A DNA stretch of 64,000 bases from contig JADJOS010000001.1 in assembly GCA_016713675.1 (NCBI GenBank), positions 310,001 through 374,000 on the forward strand. Reading direction: 5' to 3'. Position numbers and translations under genes: made by a program. The DNA is from Acidobacteriota bacterium (GTDB lineage: Bacteria; Acidobacteriota; Blastocatellia; Pyrinomonadales; Pyrinomonadaceae). This document shows, in pieces, positions 8,061 to 16,700 of the stretch. Each line of letters begins with the position of its first letter. Position 1 is the stretch's first letter. The notes under the pieces are model-generated. The model had not been told where the DNA came from. It was given only the letters and a program-made list of their open reading frames with translations, and ran no database searches.

Positions 8061-9419
8061 ATGGCAAGAAAATCAATACTCGTCGTGGACGACGAGAAAA
8101 ATCAACGCGAAATTTTAGAAACGATCCTTTCGGGCGAGGGCTACGACGTGACGACCGCTTCGTCGGGCGAGGCGGCGATGAAGTTTGTCGCGGACCGGCA
8201 TTTTGACCTTGTTTTGACCGATCTCAAGATGACCGGCATGAGCGGGCTTGATCTGCTCAAGCAGCTCACGGATTTTGACAAATCTATCATCGTCATTTTG
8301 CTGACGGCTCACGGCTCGGTCGACTCGGCGGTGGACGCGATGCGTTTGGGAGCGTTCGAGTATCTGCAAAAGCCCTATGACAGCGAAAATCTGCTCTCGA
8401 CCGTCTCGCGCGCGTTAAAGAAACTGACAACGCTGGACGCCGAGATCATTTCGGTCTCGCCCGAGATGGACAAGGTCAAAAAACTGATCGTCAAGATCGC
8501 CAAATCTAATTCGACCGTCCTAATCCGCGGCGAAAGCGGCACCGGCAAAGAGCTGATCGCGAGATCGATCCACACTAACAGCTTGCGTTCGAGCGAGACA
8601 TTTCAGGCAGTAAACTGTGCCGCGATCAACGAAAATCTGCTCGAATCCGAACTCTTCGGCCACGAAAAAGGCTCATTCACCGGTGCCGTCGCCGACAAAA
8701 AAGGTTTGTTCGAGATCGCCCACAACGGCACGTTGTTCTTAGACGAGATCGGCGAACTCGACATCTCGCTGCAAGCAAAAATATTGAGAGCTTTGCAGGA
8801 AAAACAGATACGCCGCGTCGGCGGGATCCGCGATATCGACGTCGATGTCCGCGTCGTCGCCGCCACCAACCGCGACCTGCTCCACATGGTCGAGGAAAAA
8901 CGATTTCGCGAGGATCTTTATTACCGTTTGAACGTCCTCTCGATCGAACTTCCCGCCCTTCGCGAACGCCGCACCGACGTTCCGGTCCTGATCGATTATT
9001 TCGTCAAAAAACATACCCGCGGTACAAACCGCAAGATCACATTCGAAACTCCCGCCCGACGCCTGCTCGAGGAATACGCCTATCCCGGCAACGTCCGCCA
9101 GCTCGAATCAGCCATCGAACGCGCGATCCTGCTCTGCGAAAACGACACCATCACCATCGACGATCTCCCGCCCGAGATGACCGGCGCACGGGGCACAAGC
9201 GGCGTGAGTTCCAACGACCTCTTCAAACTCCCCGCCGAAGGCGTCAATTTCGAAGAGGTCGAACGCAGCCTAATAATGCAGGCTATGGACCGCACCGACA
9301 ACAACATCACCAAGTCGGCCAAACTGCTCGGCCTAACCTTCCGCACGCTCCAATACCGCCTCGAAAAATTTGGATTTAAGAAAGACGGAGATGGAACCGA
9401 AGAGGCTGACGAATCGTAA
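8061..9419 (+). CDS. sigma-54-dependent response regulator (NtrC family)
   Basis: 452 residues in three domains: receiver (about 5-120; acidic pair VVDDE, phospho-acceptor Asp in LVLTDLKM, Lys in LQKPYDS), AAA+ sigma-54 activator domain (about 135-375; Walker A GESGTGKE, Walker B LFLDEIGEL, sigma-54 loop GSFTGA) and a Fis-type helix-turn-helix at the C-terminus (NNITKSAKLLGLTFRTLQYRL). The loop has Ser for the commoner Ala. I choose the ATG at 8061, preceded by GGTGA, over an in-frame GTG at 8046. Paired with the kinase upstream; the regulon is not visible here. Confidence 0.93.
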   Translation: MARKSILVVDDEKNQREILETILSGEGYDVTTASSGEAAMKFVADRHFDLVLTDLKMTGMSGLDLLKQLTDFDKSIIVILLTAHGSVDSAVDAMRLGAFEYLQKPYDSENLLSTVSRALKKLTTLDAEIISVSPEMDKVKKLIVKIAKSNSTVLIRGESGTGKELIARSIHTNSLRSSETFQAVNCAAINENLLESELFGHEKGSFTGAVADKKGLFEIAHNGTLFLDEIGELDISLQAKILRALQEKQIRRVGGIRDIDVDVRVVAATNRDLLHMVEEKRFREDLYYRLNVLSIELPALRERRTDVPVLIDYFVKKHTRGTNRKITFETPARRLLEEYAYPGNVRQLESAIERAILLCENDTITIDDLPPEMTGARGTSGVSSNDLFKLPAEGVNFEEVERSLIMQAMDRTDNNITKSAKLLGLTFRTLQYRLEKFGFKKDGDGTEEADES

Positions 9420-9439
9420 TCTGACCATGCTTGATCTCG

Positions 9440-9487
9440 AACAGGATATTTTAGTAGACAATAATGTGCATCCTGTCTATCCTGTTT
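9440..9487. repeat. decayed palindrome of CAGGAT words
   Basis: AACAGGAT on the left (9440-9447) faces ATCCTGTCTATCCTGTTT on the right (9470-9487). The left arm has lost its second word. The same element is intact at 47871-47936. It sits in the spacer between the regulator and the DUF4126 gene. Confidence 0.65.
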
Positions 9488-9514
9488 GAGTGTTCGTGTC
9501 GGAGGTAGATCGCG

Positions 9515-10141
9515 ATGGAATGGTTTTCAACTTTAAGTCTCGCACTTGGCTCCGCCTGGACGTCGGGGATCAATCTCTACGCGACGGTTTCGGTTCTTGG
9601 TTTGCTCCAAAAATTTGGAGCTACCAAGCTGCCGGGCGGGCTTGATGTGCTGGACAACTGGTGGATCATAGGCTTTGCGATCGGACTTTACCTGGTCGAG
9701 TTTTTCGCCGACAAAATACCGTATGTCGACAGTGTCTGGGATGTGGTACACACCTTCATCCGCATTCCGGCCGGAGCGATCGTCGCGTACGCGGCGACCG
9801 ATCAGCTCGACCCGAGCATCTACATTCCGGCCGCTCTCGTCGGCGGCGGTTTGGCATTTGGCTCGCACGGGACAAAGGCCGCACTCCGCGTCGGTGCCAA
9901 TCTCTCGCCCGAGCCTGTTTCAAATTGGGCACTCTCAATTGTCGAAGACGTCATCGCATTCGTCGGGGCACTTCTGGCCGTCTTCGCACCGATCATCATC
10001 ATGTCGATCCTCGGAATATTCGTGGTCGCATTCATCTGGTTTTTCCCAAAGATCATCCGGGCCCTAATGCGAATGATGCGGGCCGTCGCTGCGTTTTTTC
10101 GAGGCGAGAGTTTTCGCGAAGTAGCCCGCAAGGCAGGCTAA
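9515..10141 (+). CDS. DUF4126 family membrane protein
   Basis: 208 residues with four to five predicted membrane segments. The opening (LALGSAWTSGINLYATV) and the following LDNWWIIGFAIGLYLVEFFADKIP and SHGTKAALR segments match the DUF4126 family as I know it. Function of the family is unknown; the Gly-rich helices suggest a small integral-membrane carrier or scaffold. GGAGG precedes the ATG. The next gene (DUF4349 lipoprotein) begins 44 bp later and could be in the same transcript. The C-terminus is basic and probably cytoplasmic. Confidence 0.85.
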   Translation: MEWFSTLSLALGSAWTSGINLYATVSVLGLLQKFGATKLPGGLDVLDNWWIIGFAIGLYLVEFFADKIPYVDSVWDVVHTFIRIPAGAIVAYAATDQLDPSIYIPAALVGGGLAFGSHGTKAALRVGANLSPEPVSNWALSIVEDVIAFVGALLAVFAPIIIMSILGIFVVAFIWFFPKIIRALMRMMRAVAAFFRGESFREVARKAG

Positions 10142-10185
10142 ACAAGATCGTTCTTCGGTTGTAGAATTTCGACGCTGGAGGCTAT

Positions 10186-11199
10186 ATGAAAATCATCCCG
10201 TCATTCGCCCTTTTTCTTTTCGCTCTATCGATCTCATGCGGCAGTGGCGAACAAGCCGCCACTAATGCAAATGCATATAAATCTTCCGGCACTTCGCAGC
10301 CGTCAACTGCGGCTCCCGCCCAGAGTGATCAACCCGCGACCAGGACGGGCAGCGGTAGCGGTAATGGTGGCGGGGGCGGTGGTGGCCGTGAAACTCAGAT
10401 CGCTGCAGTGGCCGGTGCTCCAGACGCCACGCTCGCCCAATCTCAAACATCGCAGATCGACACAGCTCCGACCGACCGCAAGATCGTCCGAAACGCTGAT
10501 CTCAATCTCGAAGCAGAATCTCCCGAAGAATCGCAAAAAAGTATCACGTCAATCGCCGAGAGCAAGGGCGGCTTTGTTGTCGAATCGCAGCAGAGTAGCA
10601 GCGACAAGAAAGGCACGACCCGCGACACCGTCACGATGACCGTCCGTGTTCCCGCCGCGAAATTTGCCGAGGCAGTCGACGAGATCAGAAAGACCGCGAG
10701 CCGTGTCATCGTCGAGACCATAAAAGGCGATGACGTTACCGAAGAGTTCATCGATGTCGAGGCTCGCCTCAAGGCAAAAAAAGCGCTCGAACAGCAGTTC
10801 ATGGAGATCATGAAGCGGGCAAATTCAGTCGAAGACGCGCTGAATGTCCAGCGTCAACTAGGCGAGGTACGCAGCGAGATCGAGAAGATCGAGGGCCGCA
10901 AACGCTTCCTTGAGAATCAATCAAGCCTTTCGACAATAAAGGTTCGCATTCAAACGAAAGCGGCATTCGCCGCGAATTCCAGCGGTTTTTTCACTCGGCT
11001 TACCGAATCGTTTAGTACCGGCCTCGATTTTGCGTTAAGCTTTATTTTGGGAATGGTGACCTTGGTCGTGTCGCTTCTTCCCTTCTTATTGTTTATCGGC
11101 CTTCCGGGATTTTTCCTGATCCGATACTTGATAAGAAAACTGAATCGCTCAAATACGGTCACCGTGATCGAGAATTCGACCGAAGAGAAACCCAATTAA
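10186..11199 (+). CDS. DUF4349 domain lipoprotein
   Basis: 337 residues. The start is a lipoprotein signal with lipobox-like LSISC (Cys near residue 19), followed by a Ser/Gly/Thr-rich linker including a run of glycines (about 50-70). The core (about 95-265) is DUF4349: RKIVRNADLNLEAESPEES, VRVPAAKFAEAVDEI and the helical VEDALNVQRQLGEVRSEIEKIEGR. A hydrophobic segment near residues 280-310 predicts a membrane helix, so the protein may be held at both ends. No enzymatic activity is known for DUF4349. The two-residue gap to the next gene suggests coupling. Confidence 0.85.
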   Translation: MKIIPSFALFLFALSISCGSGEQAATNANAYKSSGTSQPSTAAPAQSDQPATRTGSGSGNGGGGGGGRETQIAAVAGAPDATLAQSQTSQIDTAPTDRKIVRNADLNLEAESPEESQKSITSIAESKGGFVVESQQSSSDKKGTTRDTVTMTVRVPAAKFAEAVDEIRKTASRVIVETIKGDDVTEEFIDVEARLKAKKALEQQFMEIMKRANSVEDALNVQRQLGEVRSEIEKIEGRKRFLENQSSLSTIKVRIQTKAAFAANSSGFFTRLTESFSTGLDFALSFILGMVTLVVSLLPFLLFIGLPGFFLIRYLIRKLNRSNTVTVIENSTEEKPN

Positions 11200-11200
11200 G

Positions 11201-11398
11201 ATGGAAATCGGACTAAAGATCCTTGCGGCGGTCCTGATCGGGGCCGCCGTTTATTTTTACAATATCGGGCAATCGGACTATACTTTCGCGGCCGCTGTCG
11301 TCGGTGTTTGTGCGTTCTTTCTGAGCATGAGATTCGCGATCAAAAAGCGTTTGAACGCCGCCGCTGAAACCACACCAAACGACAAAGAGATCAAATAA
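11201..11398 (+). CDS. small two-helix membrane protein
   Basis: 65 residues with two hydrophobic segments (ILAAVLIGAAVYFYNI and FAAAVVGVCAFFLSM) and a polar basic tail. It starts 1 bp after the DUF4349 stop, and its own TAA overlaps the ATG of the glycosyltransferase, so it is embedded in an operon. No recognisable family. Its strict positional coupling is the best evidence that it is expressed. Confidence 0.65.
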   Translation: MEIGLKILAAVLIGAAVYFYNIGQSDYTFAAAVVGVCAFFLSMRFAIKKRLNAAAETTPNDKEIK

Positions 11399-12654
11399 TG
11401 TCACGAGTAGTTTTAGCGACAATGGGCAGCCTCGGCGATCTGCATCCGATGCTCGCCCTCGCCATCGAACTCAAAAAACGCGGCCACACGCCCGTGGTCA
11501 ATACGTGGGAAGGCTACCGCGAAAAGGTCGAGGGTCTCGGTCTTGAGTTCATGCCGCTCCGCCCAAATGTCGACCCGACCGACCGCGAACTGCTTCGCAA
11601 GACCATGGACGCCAAGACCGGCCCGGAGATGGTCATCAAGGAGTTGATCTTCCCCAATCTCGGCGATATGTACGAGGATCTCGCGGCCGCGTGCGAAGGT
11701 GCCGACCTGCTGATCAATGGCGAGATCGTCTATGCGACGGCCTCGCTCGTCGAGAAAACGGGCATTAAGTGGATATCAACAACCCTGGCTCCGCTCTCGA
11801 TGTTCTCATGCGAGGACCCGAACATTTACCCGACCGCCGAATGGCTCGAATACGTGCGGCCGATGCCCGCATTTCTGCATCGTGCCCTGTTCAACGTAAT
11901 GCGCTTGAGCCTGAATAGCTGGTACGAACCGTACAAAGCATTTCGCCGCAGCATCGGTTTGAGCGAAGATCACGAGCCGATCTTTGACGACAAATTTTCA
12001 AAACTGCTCAATCTCGCGTTATTCTCAAAAGCGATCGGCCGCCCGCAGACGGATTGGCACTCGCCGACGCTGCAGACCGGTTTTTGCTTCTTCGACGAGA
12101 GTGAATCCGGTGAGCTTGACCCGAACATCGCCGCGTTTCTCGACGCAGGCGAACCGCCGATCGTTTTCACACTCGGATCCGCCGCGGTTCTGGATGCCCG
12201 CGATTTCTTTGAAGAAAGTGCAAAAGCCGCAAAAATGCTCGGCAAACGTGCACTTCTGCTTTACGGCCGCGAAAACGAACCGCCGAAGCACCTCGATGAG
12301 AATGTCGCCGCGTTTCAATACGCTCCGTATTCACAGGTCTTCTCGCGGGCAGCATGTGTCGTCCATCAGGCCGGCGTTGGTACGACGGCTCAGGTACTGC
12401 GTGCCGGCGTTCCGCATCTCATCATGCCGTACAGCCACGATCAGCCGGATAATGCCGCCCGCTGCCGCCGTGCGGGTGTTGCCGAGATCATCGGCCGCGA
12501 CCATTACACCGCAAATTCTGCCGCCAAAGCACTCACGCCGATCCTCACCGATCCCAAATACCGCGAGAACGCCGCCGCCCTAAAACGCATCGTCGATGCC
12601 GAGCACGGCACCGCTACCGCATGCGACGCGATCGAAGATATTTTGCGTAAATGA
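11398..12654 (+). CDS. MGT/UGT-like glycosyltransferase (GT1 type)
   Basis: 418 residues with the GT-B fold of the macrolide/UDP-glucosyltransferase group. The N-terminal MGSLGDLHPMLALAIELKKRGH is the usual acceptor-domain opening (G-S-x-G-D-x-x-P). The C-terminal donor domain has FTLGSAAV, the VVHQAGVGTTAQVLRAGVP segment and the nucleotide-sugar motif ending SHDQPDNAARC. Such enzymes glycosylate lipids or small molecules in the cytoplasm; donor and acceptor are not predictable. Start overlaps the preceding stop (TAATG). Confidence 0.87.
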   Translation: MSRVVLATMGSLGDLHPMLALAIELKKRGHTPVVNTWEGYREKVEGLGLEFMPLRPNVDPTDRELLRKTMDAKTGPEMVIKELIFPNLGDMYEDLAAACEGADLLINGEIVYATASLVEKTGIKWISTTLAPLSMFSCEDPNIYPTAEWLEYVRPMPAFLHRALFNVMRLSLNSWYEPYKAFRRSIGLSEDHEPIFDDKFSKLLNLALFSKAIGRPQTDWHSPTLQTGFCFFDESESGELDPNIAAFLDAGEPPIVFTLGSAAVLDARDFFEESAKAAKMLGKRALLLYGRENEPPKHLDENVAAFQYAPYSQVFSRAACVVHQAGVGTTAQVLRAGVPHLIMPYSHDQPDNAARCRRAGVAEIIGRDHYTANSAAKALTPILTDPKYRENAAALKRIVDAEHGTATACDAIEDILRK

Positions 12655-12676
12655 CCAATATAGATAAGATATAGCT

Positions 12677-13348
12677 GTGGGAAACATCCAAGAACTTTTA
12701 GAAAACAACCGGAATTGGTCCGAAAACGTTACACGCGAGAATCCGAGCTTTTTCGCGAATCTCGCCGACCAGCAAAATCCTGATTACCTTTGGATCGGAT
12801 GCAGCGACAGCCGCGTTTCGGCAAACACCATCGTCGGCCTCTTGCCGGGCGAGATATTTGTCCATCGAAATGTCGCAAATCTCGTCAATCATACTGACAT
12901 GAACTGCCTCTCGGTGATCCAGTTCGCCGTCGAGGTCTTGCAGGTCGATCACATCATAGTTTGCGGCCATTACGGCTGCGGCGGCGTTATGGCTGCGGTG
13001 GATGACGAACGGCACGGCCTGATCGACAATTGGCTGCGGCACATCCGCGATACCGCCAACCTCCATGCCACTGTGCTTGAGTCTATCGCCGACCCCAACG
13101 AACGCCTCAATCTGCTCTGCCAACTCAACGTTGTCGAACAGGTGCAGAACGTCGGCGAGACAACGATCGTTCAGGACGCATGGGAACGCGGCCAGCAGCT
13201 CGAGATTCACGGCTGGATCTACGGCCTCAAGGACGGCAAGGTCCGCGATCTTGAGATATCGATCAGCAGCGAAGCCTCATTAAAGGGCTTGCGAAGGGCT
13301 TTTCTTTTTAACGACAAACGCCGAAGTGCCGACCCTGCATCGAATTGA
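12677..13348 (+). CDS. can: beta-class carbonic anhydrase
   Basis: 223 residues, close in length and motif positions to E. coli Can. Zinc ligands Cys42, Asp44 (with Arg46 of CSDSR), His98 and Cys101 (CGHYGCGG) are all present. It interconverts CO2 and bicarbonate in the cytoplasm to supply carboxylation reactions. The start appears to be GTG at 12677 because the sequence from there aligns with family N-termini (NIQELLENNRNWSENV); the Shine-Dalgarno is weak. A second, gamma-class enzyme candidate is at 47334-47846. Confidence 0.95.
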   Translation: MGNIQELLENNRNWSENVTRENPSFFANLADQQNPDYLWIGCSDSRVSANTIVGLLPGEIFVHRNVANLVNHTDMNCLSVIQFAVEVLQVDHIIVCGHYGCGGVMAAVDDERHGLIDNWLRHIRDTANLHATVLESIADPNERLNLLCQLNVVEQVQNVGETTIVQDAWERGQQLEIHGWIYGLKDGKVRDLEISISSEASLKGLRRAFLFNDKRRSADPASN

Positions 13349-13402
13349 GGTCATTAGAGGATGTCTAAAAAGGTGAGTGTCGAAAACAACTAAAATTATT
13401 TA

Positions 13403-13485
13403 GAACGCGGATCGAGCGGATTTGGCTGATCAAAAGTGAATTTAAAAGATCTGTAAGATCCGCTTGATCCGCCCGATCCGCGTTC
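13403..13485. repeat. tandem-arm palindrome of GCGGAT words
   Basis: Left arm GAACGCGGATCGAGCGGAT faces a right arm of three ATCCGC words (13457-13485) about 35 bp later. The word period is 9-10 bp. The same word class builds the longer palindrome at 39109-39205. It lies between the carbonic anhydrase and PPDK-like genes. Confidence 0.75.
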
Positions 13486-13532
13486 AAAAAATACCTACAA
13501 TTGTGAGACCCTGACTTTTCACAAAAATATAT

Positions 13533-15467
13533 ATGCGTCTTTTAGCCACTGTCATTTCCCTCTTTTTGCTCTCCACCGCAGGTCAAGCTCAGATGTCGCG
13601 CAAACCGACGCCGACCCGCGAACCCGCGGGGGCAATGAGCAAAAAGCCCGATTCGAACCGCAATTCGCTGCCAAAGCTCGAATCCCGAAACGCTTTTGAC
13701 TCGATCGCCCGCGTTTATCACAAGGGGACTCCGTACGCGATGCCGCACGTGATGTTCGTCATCGACCGCCGCGACAAGGACAAGATCTATTTCGTGAATT
13801 CGCAGAAATTCCGCTTTCACAAAGATTTCCTGCTCGCGACCTATATGATCCCTCGCGGCACCGAGATCTTTAAGGCCGTCTATCAGGATCTCGACCGCCG
13901 CTTTATTGTCGGCACGCTCGCGTGGCAGCAGCCGGTCGAAAAATACACCTGGGAACTCTGGGAAGGCGACATGGCTTCGGCAGAGCTGATCAAAACCGCC
14001 AACACTGCTGTAAACAAAGCGTTCTTTCAAAAGGCGTTTTACAAACCAAACTCGATCCGTCAGGAAGATGTGTCAGTGAACATCGGCATCGACCGCATCC
14101 TGCAGGACGAGCTGAACCGTAATCAGGCATATCTTGCATTGAACACAGGCAAGGCGACCGGCCGCCTTCACATAATTGACAAACTCGACGACACCGTTGA
14201 GATCGGTGAGAACGAGATCCTTGTCCTCAAGGAATTGCCGCTTACGCTTCCGCCGGTTCGCGGAATTATAGTCGCAAAGCCCTCGAGCCCGCTGTCGCAT
14301 ATAAATATTCTTGCGAAGGGCTGGAACATCCCGAATATCTACATCAAGAACGCCGACAAGCTGTTCAAGGAATACAACACCTATTGGATGAAGCTCGACG
14401 CTTCTCTGACCGATTTTAGCCTCGAACGTGTGACGCAGGCGGCCGACATCCCGCGGCCGCCAGACGAGCAGATACCGCCCGCTGACCTGAACACCACGAT
14501 ACTCGGCCCGCTCGGCTCGATGCGAAAGAAGGACAGCATCAAATACGGCTCAAAATCGGCCAATCTCGGCGAGATGCTGTTCAAAAAGATCCCCGGTTTC
14601 ACCGTGCCCGACGGGTTTACCGTCCCGTTCTATTGGTACGACAAATTCATGAAGGAAAATGGTTTCGATGAGATCATTATCAACCTGATGGACGAGAACG
14701 ATTTTGTCCACAACCCCAAATTCCGCCGGCAAAAGCTCGAAGAATTTCGTGCCACGATCCAGAAAGGAAAATTTGACGAGAAGTTAAAAAGGGACATCAT
14801 CGCCCGTTGGAAAACACAGCTCGGCGGAAAACCGGTCTTTGTCCGCAGCTCTTCGAACAGCGAGGACCTGCCCAATTTCTCGGGTGCGGGCCTTTATTCG
14901 AGCGTGCCGAATGTCATCGAAGAAGAAAAATTGATCGAGGCCGTCAAAAAGGTATGGGCGTCGCTCTGGAAGTTTGAGGCGTACGAGGCACGCGTCCGCA
15001 ATTATGTCAGCCAGACCGATGTCTACATGTCCGCACTGATCCAGGTCGGCGTAGATATGGAAAAAGGCGGCGTAATGATCACCAAGGATCCGTTCGACGA
15101 CCGCAACATAAATTCCGTCTACATCAGCGCCGTTTGCGGGCACAATTCAAAGGTCGTCGATAACACCGGCATTCCCGAACAGATATTGTTCAACCCGAGG
15201 TCGAATTCGGTCATCGTCATGACGCTCTCGCAGCAGGAAAATGCGCTCGCGTTCGATGAAAAAGGCGATCTCAAGGTAACCGCAGACAAATGTGCCGCCG
15301 GGCCTAAAAAACGCGTCCTCACCGACATCCAGGCCCGTGCCCTTGCCAAAGCGGCGATGCAGATCAAGGTCGCCTTCGGCAACAAAGCTCAACAGGACAT
15401 CGAATGGGGGATTCTCGGCAACAAGATCTACGTCGTCCAGTCGCGGCCGTACATCGATAATAAATAG
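13533..15467 (+). CDS. exported PEP-synthase/PPDK-like protein (phosphohistidine domain then ATP-grasp)
   Basis: 644 residues with an N-terminal signal peptide (LLATVISLFLLSTAGQAQ). About residues 50-210 have no family I recognise. A PEP-utilising 'mobile' domain follows (about 235-300), with the candidate phosphohistidine in SSPLSHINILAKGWNIPN, and then the nucleotide-binding domain of PPDK/PEP synthase (about 330-640; YGSKSANLGEM, FVRSSSNSEDLPNFSGAGL, DIEWGILGNKIYVVQSRPY). The usual order is ATP-grasp first, and the C-terminal PEP-binding barrel is missing, so this is not a PEP synthase. It could be a secreted phosphotransferase or dikinase. The placement outside the cytoplasm rests on the signal-like start. 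Confidence 0.82.
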   Translation: MRLLATVISLFLLSTAGQAQMSRKPTPTREPAGAMSKKPDSNRNSLPKLESRNAFDSIARVYHKGTPYAMPHVMFVIDRRDKDKIYFVNSQKFRFHKDFLLATYMIPRGTEIFKAVYQDLDRRFIVGTLAWQQPVEKYTWELWEGDMASAELIKTANTAVNKAFFQKAFYKPNSIRQEDVSVNIGIDRILQDELNRNQAYLALNTGKATGRLHIIDKLDDTVEIGENEILVLKELPLTLPPVRGIIVAKPSSPLSHINILAKGWNIPNIYIKNADKLFKEYNTYWMKLDASLTDFSLERVTQAADIPRPPDEQIPPADLNTTILGPLGSMRKKDSIKYGSKSANLGEMLFKKIPGFTVPDGFTVPFYWYDKFMKENGFDEIIINLMDENDFVHNPKFRRQKLEEFRATIQKGKFDEKLKRDIIARWKTQLGGKPVFVRSSSNSEDLPNFSGAGLYSSVPNVIEEEKLIEAVKKVWASLWKFEAYEARVRNYVSQTDVYMSALIQVGVDMEKGGVMITKDPFDDRNINSVYISAVCGHNSKVVDNTGIPEQILFNPRSNSVIVMTLSQQENALAFDEKGDLKVTADKCAAGPKKRVLTDIQARALAKAAMQIKVAFGNKAQQDIEWGILGNKIYVVQSRPYIDNK

Positions 15468-15542
15468 GCCATCCGCTTATTCACTTGTTGGCGACAGGTT
15501 ATTAGCGGATAGTTTGATAGAATTGATAAGAGGACAAATTCA

Positions 15543-16049
15543 ATGAAATTAGCAATTATCTTTATCGGCGCCATCTTTGCAGCGTCGTGCAACAACGCCC
15601 CTTTGCCGGTGCAGTCGAATAACACTTCGCGGACCAATACGGCCGCTTCCGGAACGCCGCAGACCGTCATCGCTCACAGCAGCGAAAACCAGACGCCGAG
15701 TCCCGCCGCTCCGGGCGAAAAGGCCAAATGGACCCAAAGCGGCGAGCCGATCGACACCAAGGAGTTGGATGCCGCGGTCACTTCGGCCGAAAAGGCATTG
15801 GCAGCCAAATCGTCTGACGACAAACTGAAAAAGGCCCTCGCCGAAGCTTATTACAAACGCGGCGTCGCCCTGACGGACGCCCGTCAGTATGCATCAGCCC
15901 TCGGCGATTACCGCAAAGCCTTGAAACATGACCCGTCAAAGGCCGAGGCAAAAGAATGGATCGAAAAGATCATTATGATCTACGACGGCCTCAACAAGAG
16001 CTACCCAAAAGAAGGCGAAGAACCGCCGGCACTTCCGTTCACCAAGTAA
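15543..16049 (+). CDS. lipoprotein with TPR-like C-terminal repeat
   Basis: 168 residues. Signal peptide ends in a lipobox-like FAASC (Cys near residue 16), followed by an Asn/Thr/Pro-rich linker to about residue 65. Residues 75-150 form at least one tetratricopeptide-like helix pair (LKKALAEAYYKRGVALTD, YASALGDYRKALKHDPSKAEA, the second close to the TPR consensus). It probably serves as an envelope-anchored protein-interaction module. It starts 75 bp after the PPDK-like gene and may share its transcript. Confidence 0.75.
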   Translation: MKLAIIFIGAIFAASCNNAPLPVQSNNTSRTNTAASGTPQTVIAHSSENQTPSPAAPGEKAKWTQSGEPIDTKELDAAVTSAEKALAAKSSDDKLKKALAEAYYKRGVALTDARQYASALGDYRKALKHDPSKAEAKEWIEKIIMIYDGLNKSYPKEGEEPPALPFTK

Positions 16050-16398
16050 GAATAGGATCCTGACCGGAGTCCGGACACTCTGTCCGCCGGACAGCGGACA
16101 CTCCTGTCCGCATTCGTACTTCACCGGGCCTCTCGCAATTGGAACGTGATGTTCGGGCCGGACCGTCCACTCTGCCGCTGAAAGCTTGACCGAAAGACCG
16201 GAACGTCGTGATTTGGCCACACCCCTCGACAGAAAACCTTGCCGCGGCTGGGCGGTTGGGACCGATGGGTGCGAAGTGGGGCGGCGATGGGATGTTGGAG
16301 ATCGCGCTTTTGAATGGGAATGTTGGGGAGCGATGGGTCTTTGTTGCAATTGGACCGCAGCAGCGGCCGACGACAGTTTTTCACACCCTTTTTACGAT

Positions 16399-16497
16399 TG
16401 TCGCTGGGGGTCTTGTTTATTGTCGCTGACCCTGTTTTTTACTGTCGCAAGCCCCCTAAAACATTGTCGCCAGGCCCCTTAAAAACTGTCGCAGAAC
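16399..16497 (+). repeat. array of five direct repeats with exact 22-bp period (TGTCGC head)
   Basis: TGTCGC occurs at 16399, 16421, 16443, 16465 and 16487, exactly 22 bp apart. Each head is followed by a G/C-rich stretch and then a T- or A-rich stretch; units three and four are the most alike (CCCCCTAAAAC and GCCCCTTAAAAAC). Repeats of two helical turns with a TGT head resemble transposase-binding sites at the ends of Mu/Tn7/IS21-type elements. No transposase gene is nearby. Confidence 0.8.
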
Positions 16498-16530
16498 GCA
16501 TTTTCACGGCATTTTCATCAATTTTGCTGA

Positions 16531-16558
16531 TCAAATTGTGGTACGTACCACAATTTGA
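16531..16558. promoter_or_regulatory. 28-bp perfect palindrome, possible operator
   Basis: The 14-bp half TCAAATTGTGGTAC is followed without gap by its exact complement. An ungapped symmetric site of this length fits a dimeric or tetrameric repressor better than an RNA hairpin, since there is no loop. A GGGAGGTG string follows directly, as in an autoregulated operon whose genes have been lost. Confidence 0.5.
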
Positions 16559-16700
16559 ATGGGAGGTGAAAAATACACGTTTGGTTCACCCCAAAAAAGG
16601 CGCTGATCGATAGTGGTTGCGAGGAAATTAGACCCGAATGGTACAATTGTCGTCAAGCCGCTCAATTCCCGGATCGCATTCGGTCACACTACTTAGATAT

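Larger units (their letters stand above)
16050..16700. other. 651-bp gene-free region with repeats and a palindrome
   Basis: No frame here has a supported product. The region holds a complex hairpin near 16070-16112 (GTCCGGACACTCTGTCCGC and inverted copies), a five-copy 22-bp repeat array (16399-16497) and a 28-bp perfect palindrome (16531-16558). A GGGAGGTG ribosome-binding-like string at 16559-16567 leads into only about 15 codons. It looks like the remains of a mobile or regulatory insertion between two hypothetical genes. Confidence 0.6.

Noticed and set aside
16399..16497. CRISPR-like array
   Set aside because: The unit is only 22 bp in total with a 6-bp conserved head and no unique spacers of defined length; no cas gene is near.
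16186..16613. Overlapping open frames in the 16-kb gene-free region
   Set aside because: They run through the 22-bp repeats and the palindrome with no protein-like composition or start signal.
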